NCBI RefSeq assembly: GCF_947499695.1
Contig: NZ_CANMPQ010000002.1
Coordinates: forward strand, 682,001 to 746,000
Length of the DNA stretch: 64,000 nucleotides
Direction of reading: 5' to 3'
Source of the DNA: an uncultured Allomuricauda sp.
GTDB taxonomy: Bacteria; Bacteroidota; Bacteroidia; Flavobacteriales; Flavobacteriaceae
The translations under genes were made by a program, and so were the position numbers. The notes beneath the pieces were generated by a model. The model searched no databases, was not told where the DNA came from, and saw only the letters and a list, made by a program, of their open reading frames with translations. This document shows, one piece after another, positions 1-7,344 of this stretch; position 1 is the stretch's first letter, and every line of letters starts with the position of its first letter.

Positions 1-2
1 TA

Positions 3-125
3 TCGGTAATGGAAAGAATGGGTTCCGCAATACCGGAAATTGTAGCGGGAACTGCAAGCTGGTTTATGGATTTAAAGTTAACTACGGTCTTCAAAGTCGG
101 TGCAAGTTACAGCACTAATTCATAA
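3..125 (+). CDS. C-terminal fragment of an unknown protein (cut by window start)
   Basis: An open frame runs from the window edge to a TAA at 123-125. It reads as a plausible protein end of about 40 residues with an alternating hydrophobic/polar pattern (FMDLKLTTVFKVGASYS) before the stop. The other two forward frames stop or read poorly. The end overlaps the convergent acetyltransferase gene by 19 bases. No family can be named from so little sequence, and the frame may be chance. Confidence 0.3.
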   Translation, partial: SVMERMGSAIPEIVAGTASWFMDLKLTTVFKVGASYSTNS

Positions 126-607
126 CAATGAAAAGGATGTGAACTTTGTTTTGGAAAGAAAATATCCCCCAATCGTTGATATCCTCGCTGTTCGTAAAAC
201 AGTTGATTTCGTTTGTTTTGGGAAAAAGTATCAAGACGAACTGATTTGAAGTTGTTTTCACGCGAATATGCTTCGGCGTAATCCATAAGCTCTTGGGCAT
301 ATCCCATTCCCTGATAAGTTGGATTGATGCAGACACGATGGATATAGGTGCTATTTCCATTTGGTGTGAGCCATTCAATCGGCATATACTCATCATCCAT
401 ATGTGTGGAAATTACTATTGTTCCAATGACTTTATCTTCATATTGTTTTACATAAAGCTCTTTTCTTTCCAAATCTTTCAAAAACGCACTTTTGGTGGGA
501 TAATGCTCATTCCATTGGTAAATACCGTTTTGAATCATTTTATCTGCGCAAGCACGTGTAATGGTCATGATATCATCGATTTCGGATATCTTTGCATATC
601 TAATCAT
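107..607 (-). CDS. GNAT family N-acetyltransferase
   Basis: A 166-residue protein of the usual length for a single GNAT domain, which transfers an acetyl group from acetyl-CoA to an amine. The acceptor cannot be deduced. The N-terminal strand and helices start with MIRYAKISEIDDIMTI. The acetyl-CoA binding motif A is visible at about 90-105 as VCINPTYQGMGYAQELM, a Q-x-x-G-x-G/A variant, followed by the motif B region with LFYEQRGYQRLG. The start ATG lies about 15 bases downstream of the transcription start expected from the promoter-like pair at 629-658. It is transcribed divergently from the stress protein gene. Confidence 0.85.
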   Translation of the reverse strand: MIRYAKISEIDDIMTITRACADKMIQNGIYQWNEHYPTKSAFLKDLERKELYVKQYEDKVIGTIVISTHMDDEYMPIEWLTPNGNSTYIHRVCINPTYQGMGYAQELMDYAEAYSRENNFKSVRLDTFSQNKRNQLFYEQRGYQRLGDIFFPKQSSHPFHCYELVL

Positions 608-628
608 GGATTGGTTTCAATTAAATTG

Positions 629-658
629 TAAATTTAAACTATAATCATAACCACCAAA
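629..658 (-). promoter_or_regulatory. Bacteroidota-type promoter for the GNAT gene
   Basis: On the minus strand TTTG (658-655) is followed after 18 bases by TAAATTTA (636-629), close to the consensus TTTG-N19-TAnnTTTG. The position suits the gene starting at 607. Confidence 0.45.
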
Positions 659-660
659 CA

Positions 661-1455
661 ATGAATAATATACTGGTACCCATAGGCACGTCACCGAACG
701 CAAATGAGACACTTCAATATGCTATTGATTTTGCATCCAATTTTGGTGCAAAGGTTTTTGTTATGGACGTGTTTTCAGTTACTTCATCCGCGGGCAGTTT
801 GGCAAATGTCAAAGAAAAGGTAGCTAAAAGTAGTAAGGAACATATCAAAGAACTTATAGATGAGGTAAACGCCAATAATGTAGAACTTAAGATAGCTACA
901 TATAACGGTGATATTATTGATGGTTTGAACGATATAAACAATGAGCTCGGCATTGATTTAATTATTATAGCACCTCGAAGTAACGGTATTAAGGAAGAGC
1001 TTTATCTAGGCAATACCACTGGAAGAATTGTGAAACAAACCAACATTCCAACATTGATTGTTCCCAAGGGCACAATATTCAAACCTATTAAAAGTATATT
1101 GACGGCTTTTGGCTCTGGAATTCTTAAAAGAAATAGGGTGTTGAATCCTTTGGCTGCTATTAAAGATAAATTTAGGGCAAAAATAAACCTGTTATTGGTG
1201 AAGAGGCCTGGCTATTCTGAGGAGGATCTTCAAGTAAACACGGCACTTTTGGATATTAGTGAACAGCTGATCATTACTGAACAGGGCACAACATATTTGG
1301 GAGTGTTGGAACATTTTCAAAAACAACAACCCGATCTATTATGTGTTTTTAGAAGAAAACGAGGCTTTTTCAAAAAGCTTTGGGAAAAGAATACCGTGTT
1401 AAAATCCGAATTTTTTGTTCCTATTCCAGTTTTGGTATTGAGCGTAAAAAAATAG
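661..1455 (+). CDS. Universal stress protein family protein (two-domain)
   Basis: A 264-residue protein with an N-terminal UspA fold: MNNILVPIGTSPNANETLQYAIDF is the first strand, nucleotide-facing loop and first helix. A later IIIAPRS...GNTTGRIVKQTNIPTLIVPKG segment at about 100-137 matches the UspA ATP-binding loop G-2x-G-9x-[ST] in degenerate form (GNTTGRIV). The second half is a poorly conserved UspA-like repeat ending VPIPVLVLSVKK. Tandem Usp proteins of about 270 residues are common in Flavobacteriaceae. The specific stress is unknown. It sits just upstream of tRNA-Ala, which has its own promoter. Confidence 0.8.
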   Translation: MNNILVPIGTSPNANETLQYAIDFASNFGAKVFVMDVFSVTSSAGSLANVKEKVAKSSKEHIKELIDEVNANNVELKIATYNGDIIDGLNDINNELGIDLIIIAPRSNGIKEELYLGNTTGRIVKQTNIPTLIVPKGTIFKPIKSILTAFGSGILKRNRVLNPLAAIKDKFRAKINLLLVKRPGYSEEDLQVNTALLDISEQLIITEQGTTYLGVLEHFQKQQPDLLCVFRRKRGFFKKLWEKNTVLKSEFFVPIPVLVLSVKK

Positions 1456-1477
1456 CAAGAAGATAAGAAGCTTCGAT

Positions 1478-1508
1478 TTTGAAACTTTATAAAAATGTCT
1501 TTCCTTTG
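1478..1508 (+). promoter_or_regulatory. Promoter of tRNA-Ala
   Basis: TTTG at 1478-1481, exactly 19 bases, then TTCCTTTG at 1501-1508, a one-mismatch form of TAnnTTTG. The tRNA begins 12 bases further on, as expected for a stable RNA promoter. Confidence 0.7.
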
Positions 1509-1518
1509 CGGGGCTCTA

Positions 1519-1595
<77 letters not shown>

Positions 1596-1607
1596 AATAT
1601 AAAAGAT

Positions 1608-1642
1608 GCCTCAGAGGAGTTTCGTTTCTGAGGCGTTTTTTA
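1608..1642 (+). terminator. Intrinsic terminator after tRNA-Ala
   Basis: The arms GCCTCAGA (1608-1615) and TCTGAGGC (1627-1634) pair perfectly around an 11-base loop and are followed directly by a T-rich run (GTTTTTTATTT). Confidence 0.85.
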
Positions 1643-1730
1643 TTTCTCCCAAAAAATAGAATTTCTCGACCAATACCCTAAACAAAAGATGTATATAAGT
1701 AGTCATAGAGAAGCAGGGGAGTAAAAAACT

Positions 1731-2642
1731 TTAAGCATATGCCAAGTCTTTGGCATATAAGGTTTCAAACGCTTCATCGAATTTACATTCATAATTTTCA
1801 TAAGAATTTCTCGATGTAATCTCATGTATGCTGCTCTTCCATACTTCTAATGTTTCATTATGCATCTTGGTAATATCTAACTGGCCATTTTCCAAATAGA
1901 CGGTACATGCCTGTTCGTGGAATGAATCCATATCAAAACAGACTGCGGGGAGCATAAAAGCTTTTTCCTCAAATGGAATAGAGAAAACCCTTATATACTC
2001 TTTGTTATTAGAGTTATTGAGTTTGTCATATAAAGAGGAGACAATATCCTTATTGGCCTCATAAATAGCCCCCCAAAGATTGATAGCTTGTTTATGGGTG
2101 CCATTTTCAAGTTGCGGTACGATATAAGTATATTTCTTGGGATTGCCAGAATCATCGTATAATGCTAAATTCTCCGATATGCACTCAATAAATTTGGCAC
2201 CTATTTTGGTGCCAGTTGTTTCAATGGGTTGCGAAATTGCAATGAATATCTCAGAGGCATTATTTGCCGCTTCACAAAATGTGCCGAGAGATTTTAGGAC
2301 CTTATCCTTCTCAGCGTTTTTGCCTTTAACAGAATTTTCTTGATAAGCCTTTTCTAAAGAAGTAAAAATACGGTCTATGTTGGATTGGCCTTGAGGGTGA
2401 GAAGTAAACTTAGATTCTAAAACACGTCTGAAAGGGCGTTCTAATTTTTTGCCAAGTTTCCTTTTTCCATTAATCACGCTGTTTAGGATAACATATAAAC
2501 TCTTAGTTCTGTCTGCCCTTTCTTGTTCGTTAATTACTCCTTCTTCATCTAAGATACAAGAAACAAGCTCTGTTTGACCATTGAACAGTTTGTCATCGAA
2601 ATGGGAATGGATTTTGGTGAATAAAAAGTATTTGGGCGTCAT
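1731..2642 (-). CDS. Unrecognised 303-residue accessory protein
   Basis: I do not recognise this protein. It has no signal peptide or membrane segment. It is rich in Lys, Glu and Asn, with a basic stretch at about 58-75 (GKRKLGKKLERPFRRVLESK) that could bind nucleic acid or membrane phospholipid, followed by predicted helices (NIDRIFTSLEKAYQ) and a mixed alpha/beta C-terminal half. It is transcribed away from three small plus-strand genes across an AT-rich 240-base gap that holds a perfect palindrome. The position between tRNA-Ala and a tRNA-like repeat suggests horizontally acquired cargo. The reading frame is long and clean, so it is probably a real gene. Confidence 0.75.
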   Translation of the reverse strand: MTPKYFLFTKIHSHFDDKLFNGQTELVSCILDEEGVINEQERADRTKSLYVILNSVINGKRKLGKKLERPFRRVLESKFTSHPQGQSNIDRIFTSLEKAYQENSVKGKNAEKDKVLKSLGTFCEAANNASEIFIAISQPIETTGTKIGAKFIECISENLALYDDSGNPKKYTYIVPQLENGTHKQAINLWGAIYEANKDIVSSLYDKLNNSNNKEYIRVFSIPFEEKAFMLPAVCFDMDSFHEQACTVYLENGQLDITKMHNETLEVWKSSIHEITSRNSYENYECKFDEAFETLYAKDLAYA

Positions 2643-2708
2643 TATAAATTTTTTTTTTGGTGATTGGTTAGTTTGGATCTTACTGCTCTAAAATTAAGCA
2701 AAAAACTT

Positions 2709-2726
2709 TACGAAAACGTTTTCGTA
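2709..2726. promoter_or_regulatory. 18-bp perfect palindrome, possible operator
   Basis: TACGAAAACGTTTTCGTA is its own reverse complement. It lies in the divergent gap between the genes starting at 2642 and 2884. Its size and central CG resemble operators of dimeric LacI-type or similar repressors, but no such regulator is in the window. Confidence 0.4.
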
Positions 2727-2883
2727 TAGTTAATTAACATAAATATTCGATGAAAATAACATAATTCTATTAAATGTTATAGCTAATAATTATAATTTAT
2801 TAACTCATATTTAGTATTAATGTTACAAGTTATATAACTTTTTCGTATATTGAAACAAATAACATTTTAACAATCATATTATT

Positions 2884-3075
2884 ATGGTAATTACTAGAAC
2901 CCAAGAAATTCCGAAATATCAAGATTGGAATTTCAAATCGAAGCGAGAAACTAATTATTTGACAACAGAAATGCTATCTGAAAAGGAGAATTTACAATTG
3001 ACCCAAAAAGAATTGATTAACCAACAGCCAAAAGCTAGATCTAACCCCATTGAGAAGATTGCCTTTCTCGTTTAA
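2884..3075 (+). CDS. Small hypothetical protein, 63 residues
   Basis: A short polar open frame (MVITRTQEIPKYQDWNF...), mostly helix-forming and rich in Lys, Glu and Gln, with no membrane segment. It begins at an ATG following an AT-rich leader and ends 41 bases before the next gene on the same strand. I recognise no family. It could be a small regulator or partner of the membrane proteins that follow, or a spurious frame; its position at the head of a same-strand gene group favours a real gene. Confidence 0.45.
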   Translation: MVITRTQEIPKYQDWNFKSKRETNYLTTEMLSEKENLQLTQKELINQQPKARSNPIEKIAFLV

Positions 3076-3116
3076 ATAGGGTGGATTTGTCAAGGCTGTA
3101 TTAAAAATACACCGAG

Positions 3117-3518
3117 ATGAAATCAAAAATCCTTTACTACGTTCTTCATCCCAAAACTTGGCCATCATTAATACAGTATTTTTTTACCATTGAAGGGTCT
3201 TTACATCTAACCTACAAACTAAGATCTGACTTTGGATTAGATTGGCAATCCTGTGCCGCGTTCTTGATCCTTGGTTCTTTTTCTATTTGGCAGAAAAAAA
3301 GATTAAAAAAGCTCATCACTTCAGCCAGCTTTAAAATTAAGGCTGCTTATATCATTACGTGCCTTTTCTTTTACCTCATACCAGTTTTTAATTCTTACGC
3401 GGGATATATTGGACATCAAGACCATAGTCGTTTAATTATGCAATTAGTCTTGTTGGGTGTTCTTTATTGCATGTGTACCTGGATAGATTCAATAGGAAAT
3501 CCTGGAATGTATAAATAG
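3117..3518 (+). CDS. Small multi-pass membrane protein, unknown family
   Basis: A 133-residue protein with about three hydrophobic segments: around 44-58 (SCAAFLILGSFSIW), 73-93 (KAAYIITCLFFYLIPVF) and 107-124 (LIMQLVLLGVLYCMCTW), separated by basic loops (QKKRLKKL), giving a small integral inner-membrane protein. The family is not recognised. It ends only 7 bases before the next gene, so the two are almost certainly co-transcribed and probably work together. Confidence 0.65.
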   Translation: MKSKILYYVLHPKTWPSLIQYFFTIEGSLHLTYKLRSDFGLDWQSCAAFLILGSFSIWQKKRLKKLITSASFKIKAAYIITCLFFYLIPVFNSYAGYIGHQDHSRLIMQLVLLGVLYCMCTWIDSIGNPGMYK

Positions 3519-3525
3519 TAAAGAA

Positions 3526-4089
3526 ATGGGAAAAAAAATATTAGAAAATGGAACCGCCATTAAGTATCGGGATAGGATGCATGAGAATGGGGAAAACAGA
3601 AAAGAATTCAATGGACAGATTAGTGATTTGAAGAGTCATTGTAAAATCTCCGAACTTGCTGATGAGTGTGAAAGATTAGGGTGGTTACTTGGTAAAAGAA
3701 AAGAGAAGTTAAAAGGCTGGCAGCTTATAATTGATTCAGTTACAATAGTGGTTGGATTATCGGCCGCTATATTATTATCGCTTAACAATTTGAAGCTAAT
3801 TACATTGAACATGCCAGGTTTTCAAGTTTTTCCGATTATTTGTGCCTTTGCTATTGCAGCTTTTGCATTAGCCAAGAGATATTTTAAAGGAAAAAATGAC
3901 CCTGACCTTATTGAAGCATATGCATCATATATATATCATTACATGTATCAACTTCGGTCGGTTAAAGATGATTTAATCATTAGCGATACTCAAAAGAAAG
4001 CTAAGCTTCAATATTTGAAGGACTCTACAAATAAAAATATCGGCGATATTTATACAAAATGGCCAAGCTTTAAATTACCTATAGATTAA
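3526..4089 (+). CDS. SLATT-like two-transmembrane protein
   Basis: A 187-residue protein. A soluble, charged N-terminal region runs to about residue 70 and leads into a basic helix (GKRKEKLKGW). Then come two transmembrane helices, at about 71-90 (IDSVTIVVGLSAAILLSL) and 104-122 (VFPIICAFAIAAFALAKRYF), and a long C-terminal soluble helix (EAYASYIYHYMYQLRSVKDD). This order is that of SLATT domains, 2TM effectors that accompany nucleotide-signalling conflict systems. I infer the resemblance from architecture only; there is no sensor or nucleotidyltransferase nearby. It is the last gene before an intrinsic terminator. Confidence 0.5.
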   Translation: MGKKILENGTAIKYRDRMHENGENRKEFNGQISDLKSHCKISELADECERLGWLLGKRKEKLKGWQLIIDSVTIVVGLSAAILLSLNNLKLITLNMPGFQVFPIICAFAIAAFALAKRYFKGKNDPDLIEAYASYIYHYMYQLRSVKDDLIISDTQKKAKLQYLKDSTNKNIGDIYTKWPSFKLPID

Positions 4090-4134
4090 ATAGGGTTAGA
4101 TTTAAAAATATTGAGACAGTCATTTCAATTGGAA

Positions 4135-4170
4135 AAGAGGTCACCGATTTGATTCTGGGGTTCTTCTCCG
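4135..4170 (+). repeat. Degenerate copy of a tRNA 3' half
   Basis: Bases 4135-4146 (AAGAGGTCACCG) are identical to 1561-1572 in the variable loop and T stem of tRNA-Ala, in the same orientation. The following bases still resemble the T arm and acceptor strand (ATTTGATTCTGGGG against GTTCGACTCCGGTA, then TTCTTCTCC against TTCTCC). The T stem no longer pairs well, so it is not a working tRNA. It may be an old attachment-site duplicate or a tRNA pseudogene. Confidence 0.5.
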
Positions 4171-4187
4171 GATTTAAAAAAGAACGA

Positions 4188-4217
4188 CTCTCAAGAAATT
4201 GGGAGCTTTTTTATTTT
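4188..4217 (+). terminator. Intrinsic terminator of the SLATT-like gene
   Basis: CTCTCAA (4188-4194) pairs with TTGGGAG (4199-4205) around GAAA, followed by a T run. It also overlaps the end of the convergent gene. Confidence 0.7.
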
Positions 4218-5500
4218 TCTATCGAGGCTATTTCCCTGGCCAAAGCTTCTAAATCAATTCCAAGATTTTCTTTATTAACCCGAAGCACTTCTTCTTTTAG
4301 ATCATCTGGAAGGTTGTGATAACCAACTTTTGCACCGAGAATCATACCGGCAATAGCGGCAACTGTATCATTATCCCTGCCATAATTGACTATAAATTGC
4401 ATAGTTTTTTCAAAATCACCTTGACCAAATTCCAAGGCTGTTACCAGAATTTGCCAGATTTCTGCCGAATGGAAAGCAATGGCCCTTTGTTCCTTTTCCA
4501 ACATTTGATAAACCATCTCCTGTCTTGCCCAGTTAGTTGGGCTACCTTCAAATCCTTTGGGAATTTTGAATGTGATTGAATCCTGGACAATTAATGAATC
4601 TACCAATAGTTGCTGTTTAATGCTACGTACACTTTTTTGCGCATTGTCCAACAAGGCATAAGGAATTCTACCAATCAATCTGCTATCTTGATATCTCTTG
4701 GGATCGACAAAAGCAACGGTATTAAGAATAGAATCCATGCTTTGGGTACGCATTGCCATGTGAGTCAAAACAGATACTAAACTAGAGATGTCCTTGGCAT
4801 AGCCAATGTCAAAAAGACTATGCTGATAAGCTAGCTCATAAGCCTCAGAAGGACTTTTGGCAATTAATCCAAACATTGAGGTGTACAATTGTCCGGCACA
4901 TGACATTTCACCCCCATAAAATCTGTTTTGCGCCTCCACATAGGTTTTGCTATCCTTTTGAAAAGCTGTGGCAACCTTAGCCCATTCCTTGATCCAGTCG
5001 ATTTTTTCAATTTGTGCATCCAATGAATCTGGATTTTTTTGAATGCTCTTCTCTCCAAGTTCATTGGTCAACGAGCTATGATAGGAACTTATGAATGCGG
5101 CGAAATTTGAAGCTGATAGATCTTCTTTATGGCTTTGAAAGTATTTGCCCATAAGATATTTCCATCGAGTATCATCGGTTGTAGCGCCTGCCAAAAGATT
5201 ATGTGCCCATGGACCTTCCGGTGATTGATCACGCACAAGCGGTGTAAGGCCATTAATGTATCCATATTGCAGTTGGATGTCTTTCCTGTGCCACATTTCA
5301 GTTGAGGCGCCCATGGCATCTCCTATTGCCGAACCTACCAAAGCTCCCATGACCTTATCATAGTAAACGGTGTCATTTAAATTCAAGAAGTCCTCTACGT
5401 AGGCTTGGTTTTTAGGCGCTGGGATATCAATTTTTTGACTTTTGGGCTTGCAGCCCGTCATCAGTATTCCGAAAATTAAGACTGTAAAAAATGTTCTCAT
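4211..5500 (-). CDS. ADP-ribosylglycohydrolase family lipoprotein
   Basis: A 429-residue protein with a lipoprotein signal (lipobox LMTGC, Cys17), so it should be anchored outside the inner membrane. The ADP-ribosyl-glycohydrolase (ARH/DraG) fold follows: GSAIGDAMGAS at about 56-66, the metal-binding GATTDDT at 105-111, and the second metal motif GRDNDTVAAIAG at about 374-385. All key acidic residues of the di-metal site are present. Family members remove ADP-ribose from proteins or hydrolyse related N- or O-glycosidic ribosyl bonds. Its start overlaps the end of the upstream kinase-like gene by ATGA, so the two are translationally coupled. The substrate is unknown. Confidence 0.88.
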   Translation of the reverse strand: MRTFFTVLIFGILMTGCKPKSQKIDIPAPKNQAYVEDFLNLNDTVYYDKVMGALVGSAIGDAMGASTEMWHRKDIQLQYGYINGLTPLVRDQSPEGPWAHNLLAGATTDDTRWKYLMGKYFQSHKEDLSASNFAAFISSYHSSLTNELGEKSIQKNPDSLDAQIEKIDWIKEWAKVATAFQKDSKTYVEAQNRFYGGEMSCAGQLYTSMFGLIAKSPSEAYELAYQHSLFDIGYAKDISSLVSVLTHMAMRTQSMDSILNTVAFVDPKRYQDSRLIGRIPYALLDNAQKSVRSIKQQLLVDSLIVQDSITFKIPKGFEGSPTNWARQEMVYQMLEKEQRAIAFHSAEIWQILVTALEFGQGDFEKTMQFIVNYGRDNDTVAAIAGMILGAKVGYHNLPDDLKEEVLRVNKENLGIDLEALAREIASIEK

Positions 5501-6468
5501 GATAAAATAAGTTGATGCCCTAATTGTAAAAGATATTCTTTTTCGTCCAAAGTCCGTTCCAAAGGAAGCTGTGCTAACCCTATAATTCTGCGCATGATTT
5601 CAATTCCAGTTATTTGTGCAGTTAATTTGGCATCTACCGCGTTAGTATAAGCAGTTATTACTTCGTTCAAATAGTGTTGTTTGCCAGTGGCCATAATTAA
5701 ATGAGCTGCCATTACACCTAAATCAAATTCAGGAAACCCAACAAACCCAAATTCGGGATCGATGACATATAGATTTTCTTCTGTCGTCATCCAACTACCG
5801 GGGTAATAATCACCATGAAGGAGTGTATCTCCTTGCTCTAAGTAACGGACTCCTATTTTATCAATTTCCTTTTTTAGAGAGAGGTCTTTTTTATAGGGTT
5901 CAGAAAGTTCTTGTAAACCTTCCTGAATATCGTCCAAAGAAAATCCATTCTCCGATATGAAGGGTAGTTCAAAAATATGTTGATGGTTTAGGTTCCGCAT
6001 TTCAAGGTTTGAAGGGAATCCTTTCGGAACTTCGGCCTGGTGAATCTCTTGTACTATCGTAATTAGTTTTTTGAGAACGTTACCAGAAATGGAACGAGCT
6101 TGATAGATTGTGCTCATATCTTCGCATTGGCCCAAGTCTTCCAAAACCAACATATATGAGTTGGTGTCATATCCAATAACTTTTGGCAAGTGCTGCTGTA
6201 GAGATGGTTTTTGTATGGCTTTGTAAAATTTTTGCTCAACTTCAATTCGATGCAAGGGTGCCGGAACCTGTTGGTATTTTTGAACAAAGGGTCTGGATTG
6301 TTTTGCAATGAAGCTCCGTATATTGGTTTTGACCCTAAGTACTACATTCATATTGCCTTCCCCGGCTTTGGAAATAGATGTAATTTGCTCGTTTTCCTGC
6401 AACCAATTTTTATCTCTTAGAAAATTTTCAAGGATACTAAAGGATATATGTTCATCTATCAGAAACAA
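5497..6468 (-). CDS. Phosphotransferase (APH / methylthioribose-kinase-like)
   Basis: A 323-residue protein with an aminoglycoside-phosphotransferase/kinase fold: N-lobe lysine K56 in SFIAKQ, a linker with LVLEDLG at about 108-114, catalytic HGDYYPGSW at 218-226 and metal-binding IDPEFGFVGFPEFDLG at 236-251. The HGDxxxGS and IDPEF wording is closest to 5-methylthioribose kinase (MtnK), which phosphorylates the 1-OH of a ribose. The protein is shorter than typical MtnK (about 400), and no methionine-salvage gene is nearby, so the substrate may be another ribosyl sugar. The overlap with the ADP-ribosylglycohydrolase gene suggests a shared pathway. Confidence 0.82.
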   Translation of the reverse strand: MFLIDEHISFSILENFLRDKNWLQENEQITSISKAGEGNMNVVLRVKTNIRSFIAKQSRPFVQKYQQVPAPLHRIEVEQKFYKAIQKPSLQQHLPKVIGYDTNSYMLVLEDLGQCEDMSTIYQARSISGNVLKKLITIVQEIHQAEVPKGFPSNLEMRNLNHQHIFELPFISENGFSLDDIQEGLQELSEPYKKDLSLKKEIDKIGVRYLEQGDTLLHGDYYPGSWMTTEENLYVIDPEFGFVGFPEFDLGVMAAHLIMATGKQHYLNEVITAYTNAVDAKLTAQITGIEIMRRIIGLAQLPLERTLDEKEYLLQLGHQLILS

Positions 6469-6635
6469 GCCTAACTATTTTATGTAATCTGCAAGATAGT
6501 TTTTAAAACAAAATGTCTGAGGCGATGTGACTTTTTTTCAAATTTCAAAATCAATAGGTTGCAAAGGACATGGACCCTTCGTTTTTTTGGTTTACAGACG
6601 AATGTTACCGATTTTTGGATTTTAAAACAAACTGG

Positions 6636-7343
6636 ATGGATTTAAAAGATAAAGTCGCCTACATCACCGGAGGCACAAAAGGAATTGGACTGGGAGTTGT
6701 AGTATCATTGCTGCAACAAGGAATGAAAGTTGCAATTAGCGGAAGAAGTATAGAAAGTGTCGAAGCTACGATGAAAACTTTAGGGAATGAAAATGTGTTA
6801 GGCCTTTGTTCAGATGTCACCGTTTTAGAAGATGAAGAAAGTGCTGTGCAACAGATATTGGATAAATGGGGTCGTTTGGATGTGGTGCTAGCAAATGCCG
6901 GAGTTGGCCATTTTGCACCCGTTGATGAAATGGAAGCTGATAAATGGAACCAGATGATCAATACCAATTTGAATGGGGTGTTCCATACGTTGAAAGCCTC
7001 GGTTGAAGCCCTAAAATCTTCAGAAGGTTACTATATGACCTTGGCCAGTTTGGCAGGAACCAATTTTTTTGCCCAGGGAGCGGGATATAATGCCACTAAG
7101 TTTGGGGTGGTTGGATTTACCCAAGCGGCTATGCTGGATTTGAGAAAATACAATGTTAAAGTCACCACCATAATGCCCGGTTCTGTAGCAACACATTTTA
7201 ATGGAAACGAACCATCGGAGAAAGATGCATGGAAAATACAAGCAGAAGACATAGGAAAGCTTGTAGTCGACTTATTGCAGATGCATCCTAGAACATTGCC
7301 CAGTAAAATAGAAGTACGTCCTACGCGACCTGATTTAAAGTAG
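6636..7343 (+). CDS. Short-chain dehydrogenase/reductase
   Basis: A 235-residue classical SDR from the ATG at 6636 (MDLKDKVAYITGG). The frame is open to an ATG at 6570, but that extension does not look like SDR sequence. The Rossmann motif TGGTKGIG is at about 10-17, NAG at about 87-89, catalytic Ser in LASLAG at about 135, and YNATK supplies the catalytic Tyr and Lys at about 149-153. PGSVATHF follows. SDRs use NAD(P)H on carbonyls or alcohols; the substrate is not evident. It ends one base before the convergent AddB-like gene. Confidence 0.88.
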   Translation: MDLKDKVAYITGGTKGIGLGVVVSLLQQGMKVAISGRSIESVEATMKTLGNENVLGLCSDVTVLEDEESAVQQILDKWGRLDVVLANAGVGHFAPVDEMEADKWNQMINTNLNGVFHTLKASVEALKSSEGYYMTLASLAGTNFFAQGAGYNATKFGVVGFTQAAMLDLRKYNVKVTTIMPGSVATHFNGNEPSEKDAWKIQAEDIGKLVVDLLQMHPRTLPSKIEVRPTRPDLK

Positions 7344-7344
7344 A

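Noticed and set aside
1731-4215. Active integrative element
   Set aside because: No integrase, recombinase, replication or transfer gene is present and the tRNA-like repeat is degenerate, so at most it is a remnant.
6570-6635. N-terminal extension of the SDR from an earlier ATG
   Set aside because: The extra 22 residues do not resemble SDR sequence; MDLKDKVAYITGG at 6636 is a typical start.
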